A DNA stretch of 64,000 nucleotides, taken from Streptomyces sp. WZ.A104 (GTDB lineage Bacteria; Actinomycetota; Actinomycetes; Streptomycetales; Streptomycetaceae). Shown here piece after piece: positions 41,526 to 50,613 of this stretch. The notes under the pieces were generated by a model. It was given only the letters and a program-made list of their open reading frames with translations. It did not search any database and was not told the origin of the DNA. Every line of letters begins with the position of its first letter. Position 1 is the first letter of the stretch. The position numbers were made by a program, and so were the translations under genes. The DNA is taken from positions 62,001 to 126,000 of the forward strand of contig NZ_NWVL01000003.1 of NCBI RefSeq assembly GCF_002382885.1. The letters run 5' to 3'.

Positions 41526-41963
41526 ATGGCAGGGGTGTCGGGTGCCGGTCGCGCGGCGGTGTGGGCCGTCGCGGTCCTGGCGGGCGCGGCGACGGCAGGG
41601 CTGATCGCGGTCGCCGTCCTGGTGGACATGGACACCGCGGACCGGGCCGCCAGTCTGGCGGGCGCCGTCGCGGGGCTGATCGCCCTGGTGGTGGCGGTGG
41701 TGACGCTGGTACGTCCCGGCGGGCCCGGCGGTCCCGGAGAGCACAGGCGCCGCCTGAGGGCCGGACGCGGCGGCATCGTCGCGGGCGGGGACGTCAGCGA
41801 CAACGCCATCGGCCGGGGTTCTCGGGTGACGTCCTCCCGCCCCCGACGTGGACCGGCATCTGCGCAGCCGGGCAGCACGGACCTGCGGGTCGGGCGCGAC
41901 GGCATCGGCGCGGCGGGCGACGTCCGCGGCAACGCGATCGGGGACGAGAGCGAGCGGCGGTGA
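41526..41963 (+). CDS. Small membrane protein with repeated Gly/Asp tag, partner of the STAND gene
   Basis: The 145-residue product has two membrane helices (about 8-33 and 42-63) and a soluble tail. In the tail the phrase GRGGIVAGGDVSDNAIGRGS recurs as GRDGIGAAGDVRGNAIGDES, and a third copy (GDGGVGAGRDVSNNAFGPGS) is near the N terminus of the protein encoded downstream. The stop overlaps the GTG of that gene (GTGA). The shared tag suggests that the two proteins act together at the membrane. No known family is recognised. Confidence 0.75.
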   Translation: MAGVSGAGRAAVWAVAVLAGAATAGLIAVAVLVDMDTADRAASLAGAVAGLIALVVAVVTLVRPGGPGGPGEHRRRLRAGRGGIVAGGDVSDNAIGRGSRVTSSRPRRGPASAQPGSTDLRVGRDGIGAAGDVRGNAIGDESERR

Positions 41964-44431
41964 CGCCTCGGTGGCCCCGGAGGCGACGCGGTACGGCCGA
42001 TGGCACCGGCGTACCCGGCGGTGAGGAGCACTTCCTGTCCGCCGCTTCGGTGCGCGTGCGGGCCGGTGACGGCGGGGTCGGCGCGGGGCGCGACGTCAGC
42101 AACAACGCGTTCGGCCCGGGCAGCCAGGTCTTCGACCAGCGGCAGTACCACCTGCACCCGTCCGGCGAGAGCCCGCCGGTGCGGTGGCCGTTGCGGATCG
42201 GCCGCATTCCCGCACTGGCCTCCGCGTTCCAGCCACGGGCCGCGCTGCGGGAGCGGATCGACGCCACGGTCTCCTCCGAGTCCGCGGCGGCCCTGGTGCT
42301 GTCCGGCGGCGGTGGTGTGGGCAAGTCCCAACTCGCCGCCTTCTACGCGGCCGAGGCCGTGCGCGGGGGTACGGACCTGGTGCTGTGGGCCCCGGCGAGC
42401 GACGTGCACCAGGTCATCGCCGCGTACGCCCACGCCGCCGCCCTCGTCGGCGCGCCGGGCCTGCGGGGCGTCCGCCCGGAGGAGGACGCGGAAGCGTTCC
42501 TCTCCTGGCTGGCGACGACCTCCCGCACCTGGTTCATCGTCCTCGACGACGTCACCGACCCGGCGGGCATGGAGGAGTGGTGGCCCGAGAGCCGGACCGG
42601 CGGCGTCGGGTGGGCCCTGGCCACCACCCGGCTGAACGACGCCCGTCTCACCGGCGCCGGGCGGAGGCGGGTCGACGTCGACGTCTACACCCCGGAGGAG
42701 GCGCGCGACTACCTGAGCGGCCGCCTGCACGGCGACGGCTGCGACCACCTCCTGGACGAGGCTGCCGACGGCCTGGCCCAGGAGCTGGGCTGCCTCCCGC
42801 TGGCCCTCGGCCATGCCGCCGCGTACCTGATCAACCAGGGCACACCCTGCGCGGTCTACCTGGACCGCTTCCGGGACAGCGGCCGACGGCTCGACCAGCT
42901 CCTGCCGCCGGAGGGCGACACCGAGGGGTACGGCCGCAGGGTGGCCACGGGCCTGCTGCTCTCCCTCGACGCCGCACAGCGCTCGGAGCCCCAGGACCTG
43001 GCTGAGCCCGCCCTCGCCCTCGTCGCTCTTCTCGATCCGGCGGGCCACCCGCACGCACTGTGGGACACCGAGGCGGTGCTCTCGTATCTGACTCACTTCC
43101 GAGAAGGCGCGTACGTGAAGAGGCGGTGGTGGCGGCGGGCGACCCCTCCGGTGCCGGTCACGGCCGAGGAGGCGCACGCTGTCCTGCGGACCCTGCACCG
43201 GTACGGGCTCATCACCAGCGACCCCCGCGACGAACTGCGCGCGGTGCGCTGCCATGCGCTCACCGGGCGTGCTGTCCGTGAGACGGTGGTCGAGGAGTAC
43301 GGCATCTCGGTGAGCATCTCGGCGGCCCGGGGGCTTCTCGCCGCCTGGCCCGACTCCGACGACGTGTCTCCGGATCTCGGAGTGGTCCTACGCGCCAATA
43401 CTGGGGCTCTGGCCCGGCACGCGGGTGCTGACCTGTGGCATCCGCTCAGCCTCCCCGTCCTCAATCGGGCCGGGCGAAGCCTCGCGGGCTACCACCATGC
43501 GACGGAATCGATCGCCTACAACGAGTGGCTGATCGAGCAGAACGAACGCCATCTCGACGCGAACCACGACAGCACCCGGTTGGCCCGCGACCGTCTTGCT
43601 TTCTCCTACCGGGAGATGAGCCGTCATCAGGACGCGATTCCGCTCATGGAGCGCAATCTTTCCTACGCTGAGCGCGAGCTGGGGTGGCGCCATCCCGAGA
43701 CTCTCGCGGCAGCGGGCTTTCTGGCCTTCTCTTACCGCATGAGCAGGCTGCACGAGGAAGCCGATCCGCTGGAGGAGCGGGTTCTTGCTGGGATCGAGGG
43801 CCTGAGCGGAACGTCGCACCCCAGTATCCGTCTGGCTCGTGTTGTGATGGCCAACTGCCTTAATCTCGCCGGCCGTCCGGAGGAGAGCGTCGCCATGGGG
43901 GAAGAGCTGCTGGCGGAATCTGAGCGGACCTTGGGCGAGGACGACGGCGAAACCGTTCTGATGAGGGCGATACTCGCCCGCTACTACGGCAGCGCCGACC
44001 GCCCAGACGACGCCGTCGCCATGCAGCAGCAGGTCGTCGCGTTCCACCAACGGACCGACGGCCCAGAACACCCCGCCTCTGTGAAGGCGGTGGCACGGTT
44101 GGCCTACTGGTACATGAGAGCGGGGCGCACGGATGAAGCCCTGTCCCTTCAGGAGGAGATTCTCGCTAGCCGGGGAGTCACCTTCGGCCCGGAACATCCC
44201 TTCACCTTGGAAGCCCGCTTCGCCTACGCCCAATCCCTGGGGCAGTTGGGCCGGATGGGCGATGCGGCCGCCTTGCTGGCGGACGTCCTCGCTGTACAGG
44301 AACGCGTACTGGGCCCCGAGCATTCGCAGACCATGAACACCCGCCTCGTGGCCCATTACTTTCGGCTGAAGGCAGCCGACGCCCTCGGCCAGGACCTCAC
44401 CAACGAGCTCACGACACCCCCGGACGACTGA
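41960..44431 (+). CDS. STAND NTPase with NB-ARC-like core and C-terminal TPR repeats
   Basis: The 823-residue protein begins with an Arg-rich tail and the tag GDGGVGAGRDVSNNAFGPGS (37-56), then an NB-ARC/AP-ATPase-like module: P-loop GGGGVGKS (116-123), Walker B WFIVLDDV (191-198), a sensor-like LATTRLNDARL and GCLPLAL (277-283), the bacterial counterpart of the GLPLA motif. A winged-helix-like region follows, then from about residue 520 to the end TPR-like repeats (for example DSTRLARDRLAFSYREMSRHQDAIPLMERNLSYAERELG). Such proteins sense by their repeats and oligomerise on ATP binding; some act in phage defence or in signalling. No recognised effector domain is fused. G+C is lower in the TPR half. 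Confidence 0.85.
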   Translation: MTPRWPRRRRGTADGTGVPGGEEHFLSAASVRVRAGDGGVGAGRDVSNNAFGPGSQVFDQRQYHLHPSGESPPVRWPLRIGRIPALASAFQPRAALRERIDATVSSESAAALVLSGGGGVGKSQLAAFYAAEAVRGGTDLVLWAPASDVHQVIAAYAHAAALVGAPGLRGVRPEEDAEAFLSWLATTSRTWFIVLDDVTDPAGMEEWWPESRTGGVGWALATTRLNDARLTGAGRRRVDVDVYTPEEARDYLSGRLHGDGCDHLLDEAADGLAQELGCLPLALGHAAAYLINQGTPCAVYLDRFRDSGRRLDQLLPPEGDTEGYGRRVATGLLLSLDAAQRSEPQDLAEPALALVALLDPAGHPHALWDTEAVLSYLTHFREGAYVKRRWWRRATPPVPVTAEEAHAVLRTLHRYGLITSDPRDELRAVRCHALTGRAVRETVVEEYGISVSISAARGLLAAWPDSDDVSPDLGVVLRANTGALARHAGADLWHPLSLPVLNRAGRSLAGYHHATESIAYNEWLIEQNERHLDANHDSTRLARDRLAFSYREMSRHQDAIPLMERNLSYAERELGWRHPETLAAAGFLAFSYRMSRLHEEADPLEERVLAGIEGLSGTSHPSIRLARVVMANCLNLAGRPEESVAMGEELLAESERTLGEDDGETVLMRAILARYYGSADRPDDAVAMQQQVVAFHQRTDGPEHPASVKAVARLAYWYMRAGRTDEALSLQEEILASRGVTFGPEHPFTLEARFAYAQSLGQLGRMGDAAALLADVLAVQERVLGPEHSQTMNTRLVAHYFRLKAADALGQDLTNELTTPPDD

Positions 44432-44438
44432 GCGGCAG

Positions 44439-45053
44439 CTACTTCAGCCCCCGCAGCGTCAGCCGCAGCAGCCGGTCCGCCAGCTCCGGATCGTCCGGCG
44501 ACTCCTCCGCCGCCAGCGCGATCGCGTTCGTCAGCTGGAGCAGGTCGTCGATGGAGACGTCCGCCCGTACGGACCCGCTCTCCTGGGCCCGGCGCAGCAG
44601 CCCCGCGCCCGCCTCCCGGAGCGGCAGATGGCACTGGACGAGGGCCGAGGTCCCGTCGCGGGACGCGGACATCAGGGCGTGGGCCAGGCCGCGGTACTCA
44701 CCCGCATGAGTGACGATCGCGCCCAGCCACTCCACCAGCGCCCGGCACGGTGCTTCCGCCGCCGCCAGCTCCCGGGAGCGGTCAAGGAGGGAGCGGAGAG
44801 CGTCCTGGAAGACCGCGTTCATCAGGGCGTCCCGGTTGGGGAAGTGCCGGTAGAGGGTGCCGATGCCGACGCCCGCGCGCCGGGCGATGTCCTCCAGCGA
44901 GGCATCGGTGCCGTGCTCGGCGAAGGACCTGCGGGCCTCGCCCACCAGCCGGTCGTGGTTGCGCCGTGCGTCCGCGCGCATCGGCCGGACGGGCGGCCGG
45001 TCCGTGCTCGTGTCCGCAGCCGTGTGCCTGTCCGCCGGGATCGCCCCTGCCAT
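44439..45053 (-). CDS. TetR-family transcriptional regulator
   Basis: The 204-residue regulator has an N-terminal tail of about 30 residues and then a TetR helix-turn-helix (RLVGEARRSFAEHGTDASLEDIARRAGVGIGTLYRHFPNRDALMNAVF), followed by a SbtR-like C-terminal ligand domain (LLQLTNAIALAAEESPDDPELADRLLRLTLRGLK). It converges with the STAND gene, with 7 bp between stops, and is transcribed away from the carboxylase gene. The start at 45053 has AGGAGG only 2 nt upstream; a later in-frame start is possible. The target is unknown. Confidence 0.85.
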   Translation of the reverse strand: MAGAIPADRHTAADTSTDRPPVRPMRADARRNHDRLVGEARRSFAEHGTDASLEDIARRAGVGIGTLYRHFPNRDALMNAVFQDALRSLLDRSRELAAAEAPCRALVEWLGAIVTHAGEYRGLAHALMSASRDGTSALVQCHLPLREAGAGLLRRAQESGSVRADVSIDDLLQLTNAIALAAEESPDDPELADRLLRLTLRGLK

Positions 45054-45121
45054 GGCCTCCTGCCCCTCCCTCGGTCCTGGTCCTCGGCCCCTCGTCGGTT
45101 CCAGGATGCCACTGACGGCGA

Positions 45122-45159
45122 GGGGCCCGGTCCGCGTCCTGCGACGCGGACCGGGCCCC
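45122..45159 (-). terminator. Hairpin after accA2
   Basis: A perfect 17-bp stem (45122-45138 with 45143-45159) around CTGC lies just beyond the accA2 stop on the minus strand. Confidence 0.8.
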
Positions 45160-45178
45160 AGGCCGGTGCACTGTGCGG

Positions 45179-46933
45179 TCAGTCCTTGATCTCGCAGATG
45201 AGGGCGCCGGAGGAGACGGAGGCGCCGACCTCGGCGGTGAGGCCCTTGACCGTGCCGGAGCGGTGCGCGTTGAGCGGCTGCTCCATCTTCATGGCCTCCA
45301 GGACGACGACGAGGTCGCCCTCCTTGACCTCCTGGCCCTCCTCGACCGCGATCTTCACGATCGTGCCCTGCATGGGCGAGGCGAGGCTGTCGCCCGAGGC
45401 GGCGGAACCGGCCTTCTTCGCGGCGCGGCGCTTCGGCTTGGCTCCGGCCGCGAGGCCCGTACGGGCCAGGCTCATGCCCAGCGAGGACGGCAGCGAGACC
45501 TCCAGGCGCTTGCCGCCGACCTCGACGACGACGGTCTCCCGCCCTGCCTCGTCCTCCGCGTCCGCCTCGGCGGGCGCGGCGAAGGGCTTGATGTCGTTGA
45601 CGAACTCGGTCTCGATCCACCGGGTGTGCACCGTGAACGGGTCCGCGGTGAAGGCGGGGTCGGCGACGACGGCCCGGTGGAACGGGATCGCCGTGGCCAT
45701 GCCCTCGACCTGGAACTCCGCGAGCGCGCGGGCGGCACGCTGGAGGGCCTGCTCGCGGGTCGCGCCGGTCACGATGAGCTTGGCGAGGAGGGAGTCCCAC
45801 GCCGGGCCGATGACCGAGCCGGACTCGACGCCCGCGTCCAGGCGGACACCGGGGCCGGTCGGCGGGGCGAACGTGGTGACGGTGCCGGGGGCGGGCAGGA
45901 AGCCGCGGCCCGGGTCCTCGCCGTTGATCCGGAACTCGAAGGAGTGACCGCGCACCGCCGGGTCGCCGTACCCCAGTTCCTCGCCGTCCGCGATGCGGAA
46001 CATCTCGCGTACGAGGTCGATGCCGGTGACCTCTTCGGTGACCGGGTGCTCGACCTGGAGGCGGGTGTTGACCTCCAGGAACGAGATCGTGCCGTCCAGG
46101 CCGACCAGGAACTCGACCGTGCCCGCGCCGACGTAGCCGGCTTCCTTCAGGATCGCCTTGGAGGCCGCGTACAGCTCCTCGTTCTGCGCCTGCGACAGGA
46201 AGGGGGCCGGGGCCTCCTCGACGAGCTTCTGGTGGCGGCGCTGGAGCGAGCAGTCCCGGGTGGAGACGACGACCACGTTGCCGTGGGAGTCGGCCAGGCA
46301 CTGGGTCTCCACGTGGCGCGGCTTGTCGAGGTAGCGCTCGACGAAGCACTCGCCCCGGCCGAACGCGGCGACCGCCTCGCGGACCGCGGAGTCGTACAGC
46401 TCCGGGATCTCCTCCAGGGTGCGGGCCACCTTCAGCCCGCGGCCGCCACCGCCGAAGGCCGCCTTGATCGCGATCGGCAGCCCGTGCTGCTCGGCGAACG
46501 CGACGACCTCCCCGGAGCCGGAGACCGGGTCCGGGGTGCCCGCGACGAGCGGGGCGCCCGCGCGCTGGGCGATGTGCCGGGCCGCGACCTTGTCGCCGAG
46601 ATCGCGGATGGCCTGCGGCGGCGGGCCGATCCAGGTGAGCCCGGCGTCCAGGACGGCCTGGGCGAACTCCGCGTTCTCCGACAGGAATCCGTAACCCGGG
46701 TGGATCGCGTCCGCCCCCGAGTCGGCGGCGGCCTGGAGCACCTTGGCCATGTCCAGATAGCTGGCGGCCGGGGTGTCACCGCCCAGGGCGAACGCCTCGT
46801 CAGCGGCCCGGACATGCAGCGCGTCCCGGTCCGGCTCGGCGTAGACCGCGACACTCGCGATCCCCGCGTCCCGGCACGCCCGAGCAACGCGGACAGCGAT
46901 TTCGCCACGGTTGGCGATGAGCACCTTGCGCAC
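45179..46933 (-). CDS. accA2: Acyl-CoA carboxylase biotin carboxylase/carrier subunit (AccA2 type)
   Basis: The 584-residue protein combines an ATP-grasp biotin carboxylase ([75 protein letters not shown]) with a C-terminal biotinyl domain in which Lys549 in [10 protein letters not shown] is the biotin site. It carboxylates biotin for the acetyl-/propionyl-CoA carboxylase and works with the beta subunit at 48877-50457 and the epsilon subunit at 48632-48838. Biotin is attached by the BirA encoded at 50614. The start is GTG at 46933 after GAGGGAG. Confidence 0.94.
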   Translation of the reverse strand: MRKVLIANRGEIAVRVARACRDAGIASVAVYAEPDRDALHVRAADEAFALGGDTPAASYLDMAKVLQAAADSGADAIHPGYGFLSENAEFAQAVLDAGLTWIGPPPQAIRDLGDKVAARHIAQRAGAPLVAGTPDPVSGSGEVVAFAEQHGLPIAIKAAFGGGGRGLKVARTLEEIPELYDSAVREAVAAFGRGECFVERYLDKPRHVETQCLADSHGNVVVVSTRDCSLQRRHQKLVEEAPAPFLSQAQNEELYAASKAILKEAGYVGAGTVEFLVGLDGTISFLEVNTRLQVEHPVTEEVTGIDLVREMFRIADGEELGYGDPAVRGHSFEFRINGEDPGRGFLPAPGTVTTFAPPTGPGVRLDAGVESGSVIGPAWDSLLAKLIVTGATREQALQRAARALAEFQVEGMATAIPFHRAVVADPAFTADPFTVHTRWIETEFVNDIKPFAAPAEADAEDEAGRETVVVEVGGKRLEVSLPSSLGMSLARTGLAAGAKPKRRAAKKAGSAASGDSLASPMQGTIVKIAVEEGQEVKEGDLVVVLEAMKMEQPLNAHRSGTVKGLTAEVGASVSSGALICEIKD

Positions 46934-46962
46934 GATGACTCCCTCCTCGAAACAAGCTGAGT

Positions 46963-47199
46963 TTAGGGACTACCGACACGGCCGTACGACCCGTCCCCAA
47001 TGGTGAGCTTGCCCACACGGAGTGTGATCCGAGGCTTGCCCCAGTAGTGAAATCCCTTGTGGCACCACGGTACGCCGGGATCCTCAACGGCACAGTAACC
47101 ATCCGGTGTGGTGCAGGTCTCTGTCCTGAAGGTCAACGCCTCACGGCGTTTCTTTGTGGACTCCCTACGAACGCCCGGTGGATTCTTTGCGCGGCGCAC
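46963..47199 (-). CDS. Small hypothetical protein, lower G+C
   Basis: The 78-residue product would begin [17 protein letters not shown] (GTG at 47199) and end in [15 protein letters not shown] before TAA. It contains four Cys and two closely placed His in [11 protein letters not shown]...[10 protein letters not shown], a possible zinc site. The frame is clearly less GC-rich than its neighbours and uses A/T third positions, unlike a shadow frame. It sits just upstream of accA2 on the same strand. No family was recognised. It may be an acquired or remnant gene. Confidence 0.5.
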   Translation of the reverse strand: MRRAKNPPGVRRESTKKRREALTFRTETCTTPDGYCAVEDPGVPWCHKGFHYWGKPRITLRVGKLTIGDGSYGRVGSP

Positions 47200-47286
47200 G
47201 GGGACGTCCGATCCCTTGTCCGAAGGGATACCGGTGAGTAGGGTCCGCGCTACGCACGTACCAGAGGTAACAGGGGTGGGACGCTG

Positions 47287-47724
47287 ATGCGCAGGCCGGT
47301 GGCGATCGTGACGGCGCTCGTGCTGTTCGGGGAGGCGGTGGGCATCGTGCTCATCAACGCCGTCCTGGCCACGGTCACCGAGAACCAGAACATGTCGCTC
47401 GCCGGCATGGACCCCAAGGTCATGTCCGCCGGGACCTGGGTGATGGGCGGGGTCTGCGGGCTGCTGCTCGTCCTGTGCGGGCTGGTCGCCCTGCTGGCCG
47501 GGGTCCGTGACCGGTCGCCGGGGCGCGCCGGGCGGATCGCCCTGATCGGCTGCGCGGTCGTGCACGGGGTCCTCGGCGCGGTCACCGTCGGCCTGGTGGG
47601 CTGGGGCGCCTTCGCGTTCATGATGGCCGTGCTGGCCCTGCTGGTGCTCACCCTGCTGTCGTACGGGCCCGAGCCCGGCGCCGAGGAGCCCGTGAGCGAC
47701 ACAGCGGCCCCGGCGACCGCCTGA
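47287..47724 (+). CDS. Four-helix membrane protein of unknown function
   Basis: The 145-residue protein has four hydrophobic segments (RPVAIVTALVLFGEAVGIVLINAVLA, MSAGTWVMGGVCGLLLVLCGLVALLAG, GRIALIGCAVVHGVLGAVTVGLVGWGAFAF and FMMAVLALLVLTLLSY) and a short acidic tail. Homologues of similar layout are frequent in Streptomyces but have no assigned role. The start is ATG at 47287. It converges with the maf gene across a 23-bp gap. Confidence 0.78.
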   Translation: MRRPVAIVTALVLFGEAVGIVLINAVLATVTENQNMSLAGMDPKVMSAGTWVMGGVCGLLLVLCGLVALLAGVRDRSPGRAGRIALIGCAVVHGVLGAVTVGLVGWGAFAFMMAVLALLVLTLLSYGPEPGAEEPVSDTAAPATA

Positions 47725-47747
47725 GCGGCAGCGGGGCCACGATCGCC

Positions 47748-48362
47748 TCAGGCCCACAAATCCGTTACGGAGAGGTCCAGTTCGCCGAGCAGGCGGCGCA
47801 GCAGCGGCAGCGACAGGCCGATCACGTTGCCGTGGTCGCCCTCGATGGAGTCGATGAACGGCGCCGAGCGGCCGTCCAGGGTGAACGCCCCCGCCACGTG
47901 CAGCGGTTCGCCCGAGGCGACGTACGCGGCGACCTCGTCGTCGCTCGGCTCGCCGAACCGTACGACGGTGGACGCGGTCGCCGACGCCGTGCGGCCGGCG
48001 GCGGTGTCGATCACGCTGTGCCCGGTCCGCAGGATGCCGGACCGGCCGCGCATGGACTTCCATCGGGCGGTGGCCTCCTCGGCGTCGGCGGGCTTGCCCA
48101 GCGCCTCGCCGTCCAGCTCCAGCACCGAGTCGCAGCCGATGACCAGCGCGCCCGCCGCCTCGGGGCGCTCCGCGACCACCGCCGCCTTCGCCCGCGCCAG
48201 GACGAGAGCCAGCTCACCGGGGGTCGGCGCGCTCAGCTCGTCCTCGTCCACCCCGCTGACGATCACCTCGGGGGCGAAACCGGCCTGGCGCAGCAGACCG
48301 AGGCGGGCGGGGGAGGCGGAGGCGAGCACGAGACGGCGCTGGGGCTGGGGCTGATCAGTCAT
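47748..48362 (-). CDS. maf: Maf-family nucleoside triphosphate pyrophosphatase
   Basis: The 204-residue protein has [19 protein letters not shown] (Maf signature), [20 protein letters not shown] and [21 protein letters not shown]. The family hydrolyses noncanonical or methylated NTPs or dTTP/UTP to the monophosphate, and is also connected with cell division arrest. It has the normal length. ATG at 48362 is used; an ATG 9 nt further upstream (48371) cannot be excluded. It is in the acyl-CoA carboxylase cluster, as in other streptomycetes. Confidence 0.9.
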   Translation of the reverse strand: MTDQPQPQRRLVLASASPARLGLLRQAGFAPEVIVSGVDEDELSAPTPGELALVLARAKAAVVAERPEAAGALVIGCDSVLELDGEALGKPADAEEATARWKSMRGRSGILRTGHSVIDTAAGRTASATASTVVRFGEPSDDEVAAYVASGEPLHVAGAFTLDGRSAPFIDSIEGDHGNVIGLSLPLLRRLLGELDLSVTDLWA

Positions 48363-48416
48363 ACGGGCCATCGTAGAAGGGCCCGGAGAGCCGGAGGCCC
48401 GGAGATCCGGCAGTCG

Positions 48417-48545
48417 TCAGTGGATGCCGAGCACGAACATCGCCACCAGCATCGCCAGCGCCAGCAGGACGCCCGCTCTGCGCATCATGGCCTGGACGTC
48501 GCGCAGTTCCTTCGGCGGCTTGTTCTCGGGGTCGGACCACAGCAT
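48417..48545 (-). CDS. mmpB: Small single-pass membrane protein (MmpB-like)
   Basis: This gene encodes 42 residues, MLWSDPENKPPKELRDV..., with an acidic/basic cytoplasmic N terminus, one hydrophobic helix (about 24-41, rich in Leu, Ala, Met and Val) and the end GIH. The sequence agrees with the recalled morphogenic membrane protein MmpB, a small conserved Streptomyces protein found beside maf and the carboxylase epsilon gene. The name is from memory. It is too short for common gene finders. A TGAGTAC-CC-GTACTCA palindrome lies 36 bp upstream. Confidence 0.72.
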   Translation of the reverse strand: MLWSDPENKPPKELRDVQAMMRRAGVLLALAMLVAMFVLGIH

Positions 48546-48580
48546 GGCTCCGATCCTGCTGCGCAGCCCGCCGCGGCGCC

Positions 48581-48596
48581 TGAGTACCCGTACTCA
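48581..48596. promoter_or_regulatory. Perfect palindrome upstream of mmpB
   Basis: TGAGTAC and GTACTCA form perfect 7-bp arms around CC. The site is 36 bp before the mmpB-like start codon and abuts the epsilon-subunit terminator. It may be an operator; no regulator is known for it. Confidence 0.45.
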
Positions 48597-48622
48597 AGCC
48601 GCCCCCGGTGGCGGGGGCGGCT
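48597..48622 (-). terminator. Hairpin after the carboxylase epsilon gene
   Basis: A perfect 11-bp stem (48597-48607 with 48612-48622) and the loop GTGG lie 10 bp after the stop of the minus-strand epsilon gene. Confidence 0.75.
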
Positions 48623-48631
48623 CCTGAGGGC

Positions 48632-48838
48632 TCAGGCCGGCCAGTACGTCCGCGCCCAGGCCCGCGGGCCCGGCTGCGGGCGGCCGGTACGCGCGATGCG
48701 CCCCGGGTCGGACCACTGTTCGGGCGGCAGCGGCGCGCCGGACGACACGGCGGACGCCGCCGCGGCACGCGCCCGGACCACCGCCAGTGCGGCGGCCAGC
48801 TCCTCCGGGGTGGGGTTGCCCCGTACGACCTTGATCAT
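48632..48838 (-). CDS. pccE: Acyl-CoA carboxylase epsilon subunit
   Basis: The 68-residue protein begins IKVVRGNPTPEELAAALAVVRARAAA, the conserved feature of actinobacterial AccE/PccE proteins, and ends in PRAWARTYWPA. Epsilon subunits stimulate the alpha-beta carboxylase complex. It is encoded 38 bp downstream of the beta subunit gene, in the same transcript. Confidence 0.9.
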   Translation of the reverse strand: MIKVVRGNPTPEELAAALAVVRARAAAASAVSSGAPLPPEQWSDPGRIARTGRPQPGPRAWARTYWPA

Positions 48839-48876
48839 GGGCAGACCTCTCTGTGAAAGGGCGAGCGGGCGAGCGG

Positions 48877-50457
48877 CTAGAGCGGGATGTTGCCGTGCTT
48901 CTTCGGAGGCAGGGATTCCCGCTTCGTCCGCAGCTGACGCAGCCCCTTGACGATGTGCGCCCGGGTGTCGGACGGCATGATCACCGCGTCGACGTACCCG
49001 CGCTCGGCCGCCACGTACGGGTTGAGCAGCGTGTCCTCGTAGTCAGCCATCAGCTCGGCCCGGGTGGCGTCCGGGTCCTCGGCGGCCGCGATGGTGCGCC
49101 GGTGCAGGATGTTCACCGCGCCCTGCGCGCCCATGACGGCGACCTGCGCGGTCGGCCAGGCGAGGTTGAGGTCGGCGCCCAGGTGCTTGGAGCCCATGAC
49201 GTCGTACGCGCCGCCGAAGGCCTTGCGGGTGATGACGGTGATCAGCGGGACCGTGGCCTCCGCGTAGGCGTAGATCAGCTTCGCGCCGCGCCGGATGATG
49301 CCGCCGTACTCCTGGTCCACGCCCGGCAGGAAGCCCGGCACGTCCACGAAGGTGATGACGGGGACGTTGAACGCGTCGCAGGTGCGGACGAAGCGGGCCG
49401 CCTTCTCGCTCGCGTTGATGTCCAGGCAGCCTGCGAACTGCATCGGCTGGTTGGCGACGATCCCCACCGGGTGGCCCTCGACCCGGCCGAAGCCGGTGAC
49501 GATGTTCGGCGCGAACAGGGCCTGGGTCTCCAGGAACTCACCGTCGTCCAGCACATGCTCGATCGCCGTGTGCATGTCGTACGGCTGGTTCGCCGAGTCC
49601 GGGATGAGCGTGTCCAGCTCGCGGTCCTCGTCGGTGGTGGCGAGGTCCGCCTCCTCCGGGAATGCCGGGGCCTCGGAGAGGTTGTTCGAAGGGAGGTAGG
49701 AGAGCAGGGACTTGACGTACTCGATGGCGTCCTTCTCGTCGCCCGCCATGTGGTGCGCCACCCCGGAGGTGGTGTTGTGCGTACGGGCGCCGCCCAGCTC
49801 CTCGAAGCCGACGTCCTCGCCGGTGACCGTCTTGATGACGTCGGGTCCGGTGATGAACATGTGCGAGGTCTGGTCGACCATCACCGTGAAGTCCGTGATC
49901 GCGGGGGAGTAGACCGCACCGCCCGCGCACGGGCCGACGATCAGCGAGATCTGCGGGATCACCCCGGAGGCGTGCACGTTGCGGCGGAAGATCTCGGCGA
50001 ACAGGCCGAGCGCCACCACGCCTTCCTGGATGCGCGCGCCGCCGCCGTCGTTGATGCCGATGACCGGGCAGCCGGTCTTCAGCGCGAAGTCCATGACCTT
50101 GACGATCTTCTCGCCGTAGACCTCGCCGAGCGAGCCGCCGAAGATCGTGAAGTCCTGCGAGTGCACGCAGACCGGGCGGCCGTCGACCGTGCCGTACCCG
50201 GTGACGACACCGTCGCCGTACGGGCGGTTCTTCTCGATGCCGAAGTTGGTGGAGCGGTGCCGGGCGAACTCGTCGAGCTCCACGAAGGAGCCCTCGTCCA
50301 GCAGCAGCTCGACCCTTTCACGGGCCGTCAGCTTGCCCTTGGCGTGCTGCTTCTCGACCGCGCGTGCCGACCCGGCGTGCGTCGCCTCGTCGATGCGGCG
50401 CGTCAGGTCCGCGAGCTTGCCCGCGGTGGTGTGGATGTCGGTCTGCGGCTCGGACAT
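48877..50457 (-). CDS. pccB: Propionyl/acyl-CoA carboxylase beta (carboxyltransferase) subunit
   Basis: The 526-residue carboxyltransferase transfers the carboxyl group from biotin to propionyl- or acetyl-CoA, making methylmalonyl- or malonyl-CoA for fatty acid and polyketide synthesis. It has the AccD-type N domain ([20 protein letters not shown], oxyanion Gly-Gly, [17 protein letters not shown]) and C domain ([32 protein letters not shown], the second oxyanion region AFGGAYDVM). The residue following GGG-AVYSPA is Asp of AITDF. Length and sequence fit PccB. ATG at 50457 starts [10 protein letters not shown], shorter than the full open frame. Confidence 0.93.
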   Translation of the reverse strand: MSEPQTDIHTTAGKLADLTRRIDEATHAGSARAVEKQHAKGKLTARERVELLLDEGSFVELDEFARHRSTNFGIEKNRPYGDGVVTGYGTVDGRPVCVHSQDFTIFGGSLGEVYGEKIVKVMDFALKTGCPVIGINDGGGARIQEGVVALGLFAEIFRRNVHASGVIPQISLIVGPCAGGAVYSPAITDFTVMVDQTSHMFITGPDVIKTVTGEDVGFEELGGARTHNTTSGVAHHMAGDEKDAIEYVKSLLSYLPSNNLSEAPAFPEEADLATTDEDRELDTLIPDSANQPYDMHTAIEHVLDDGEFLETQALFAPNIVTGFGRVEGHPVGIVANQPMQFAGCLDINASEKAARFVRTCDAFNVPVITFVDVPGFLPGVDQEYGGIIRRGAKLIYAYAEATVPLITVITRKAFGGAYDVMGSKHLGADLNLAWPTAQVAVMGAQGAVNILHRRTIAAAEDPDATRAELMADYEDTLLNPYVAAERGYVDAVIMPSDTRAHIVKGLRQLRTKRESLPPKKHGNIPL

Positions 50458-50613
50458 CGGGGGGCGGCTCCCTGCCTGGTCACGGGGACGGGGTCCGGCA
50501 ACGGTCACGGGGGGACGGGCCGGTCGTCCGTTCGGCTCTGGCTACTGACTCGTAGCGTATCGGCGCGCCTACGGTTCGGCAGTGCGTCCTTTCCCACACC
50601 TAGGGTGGCTTGC

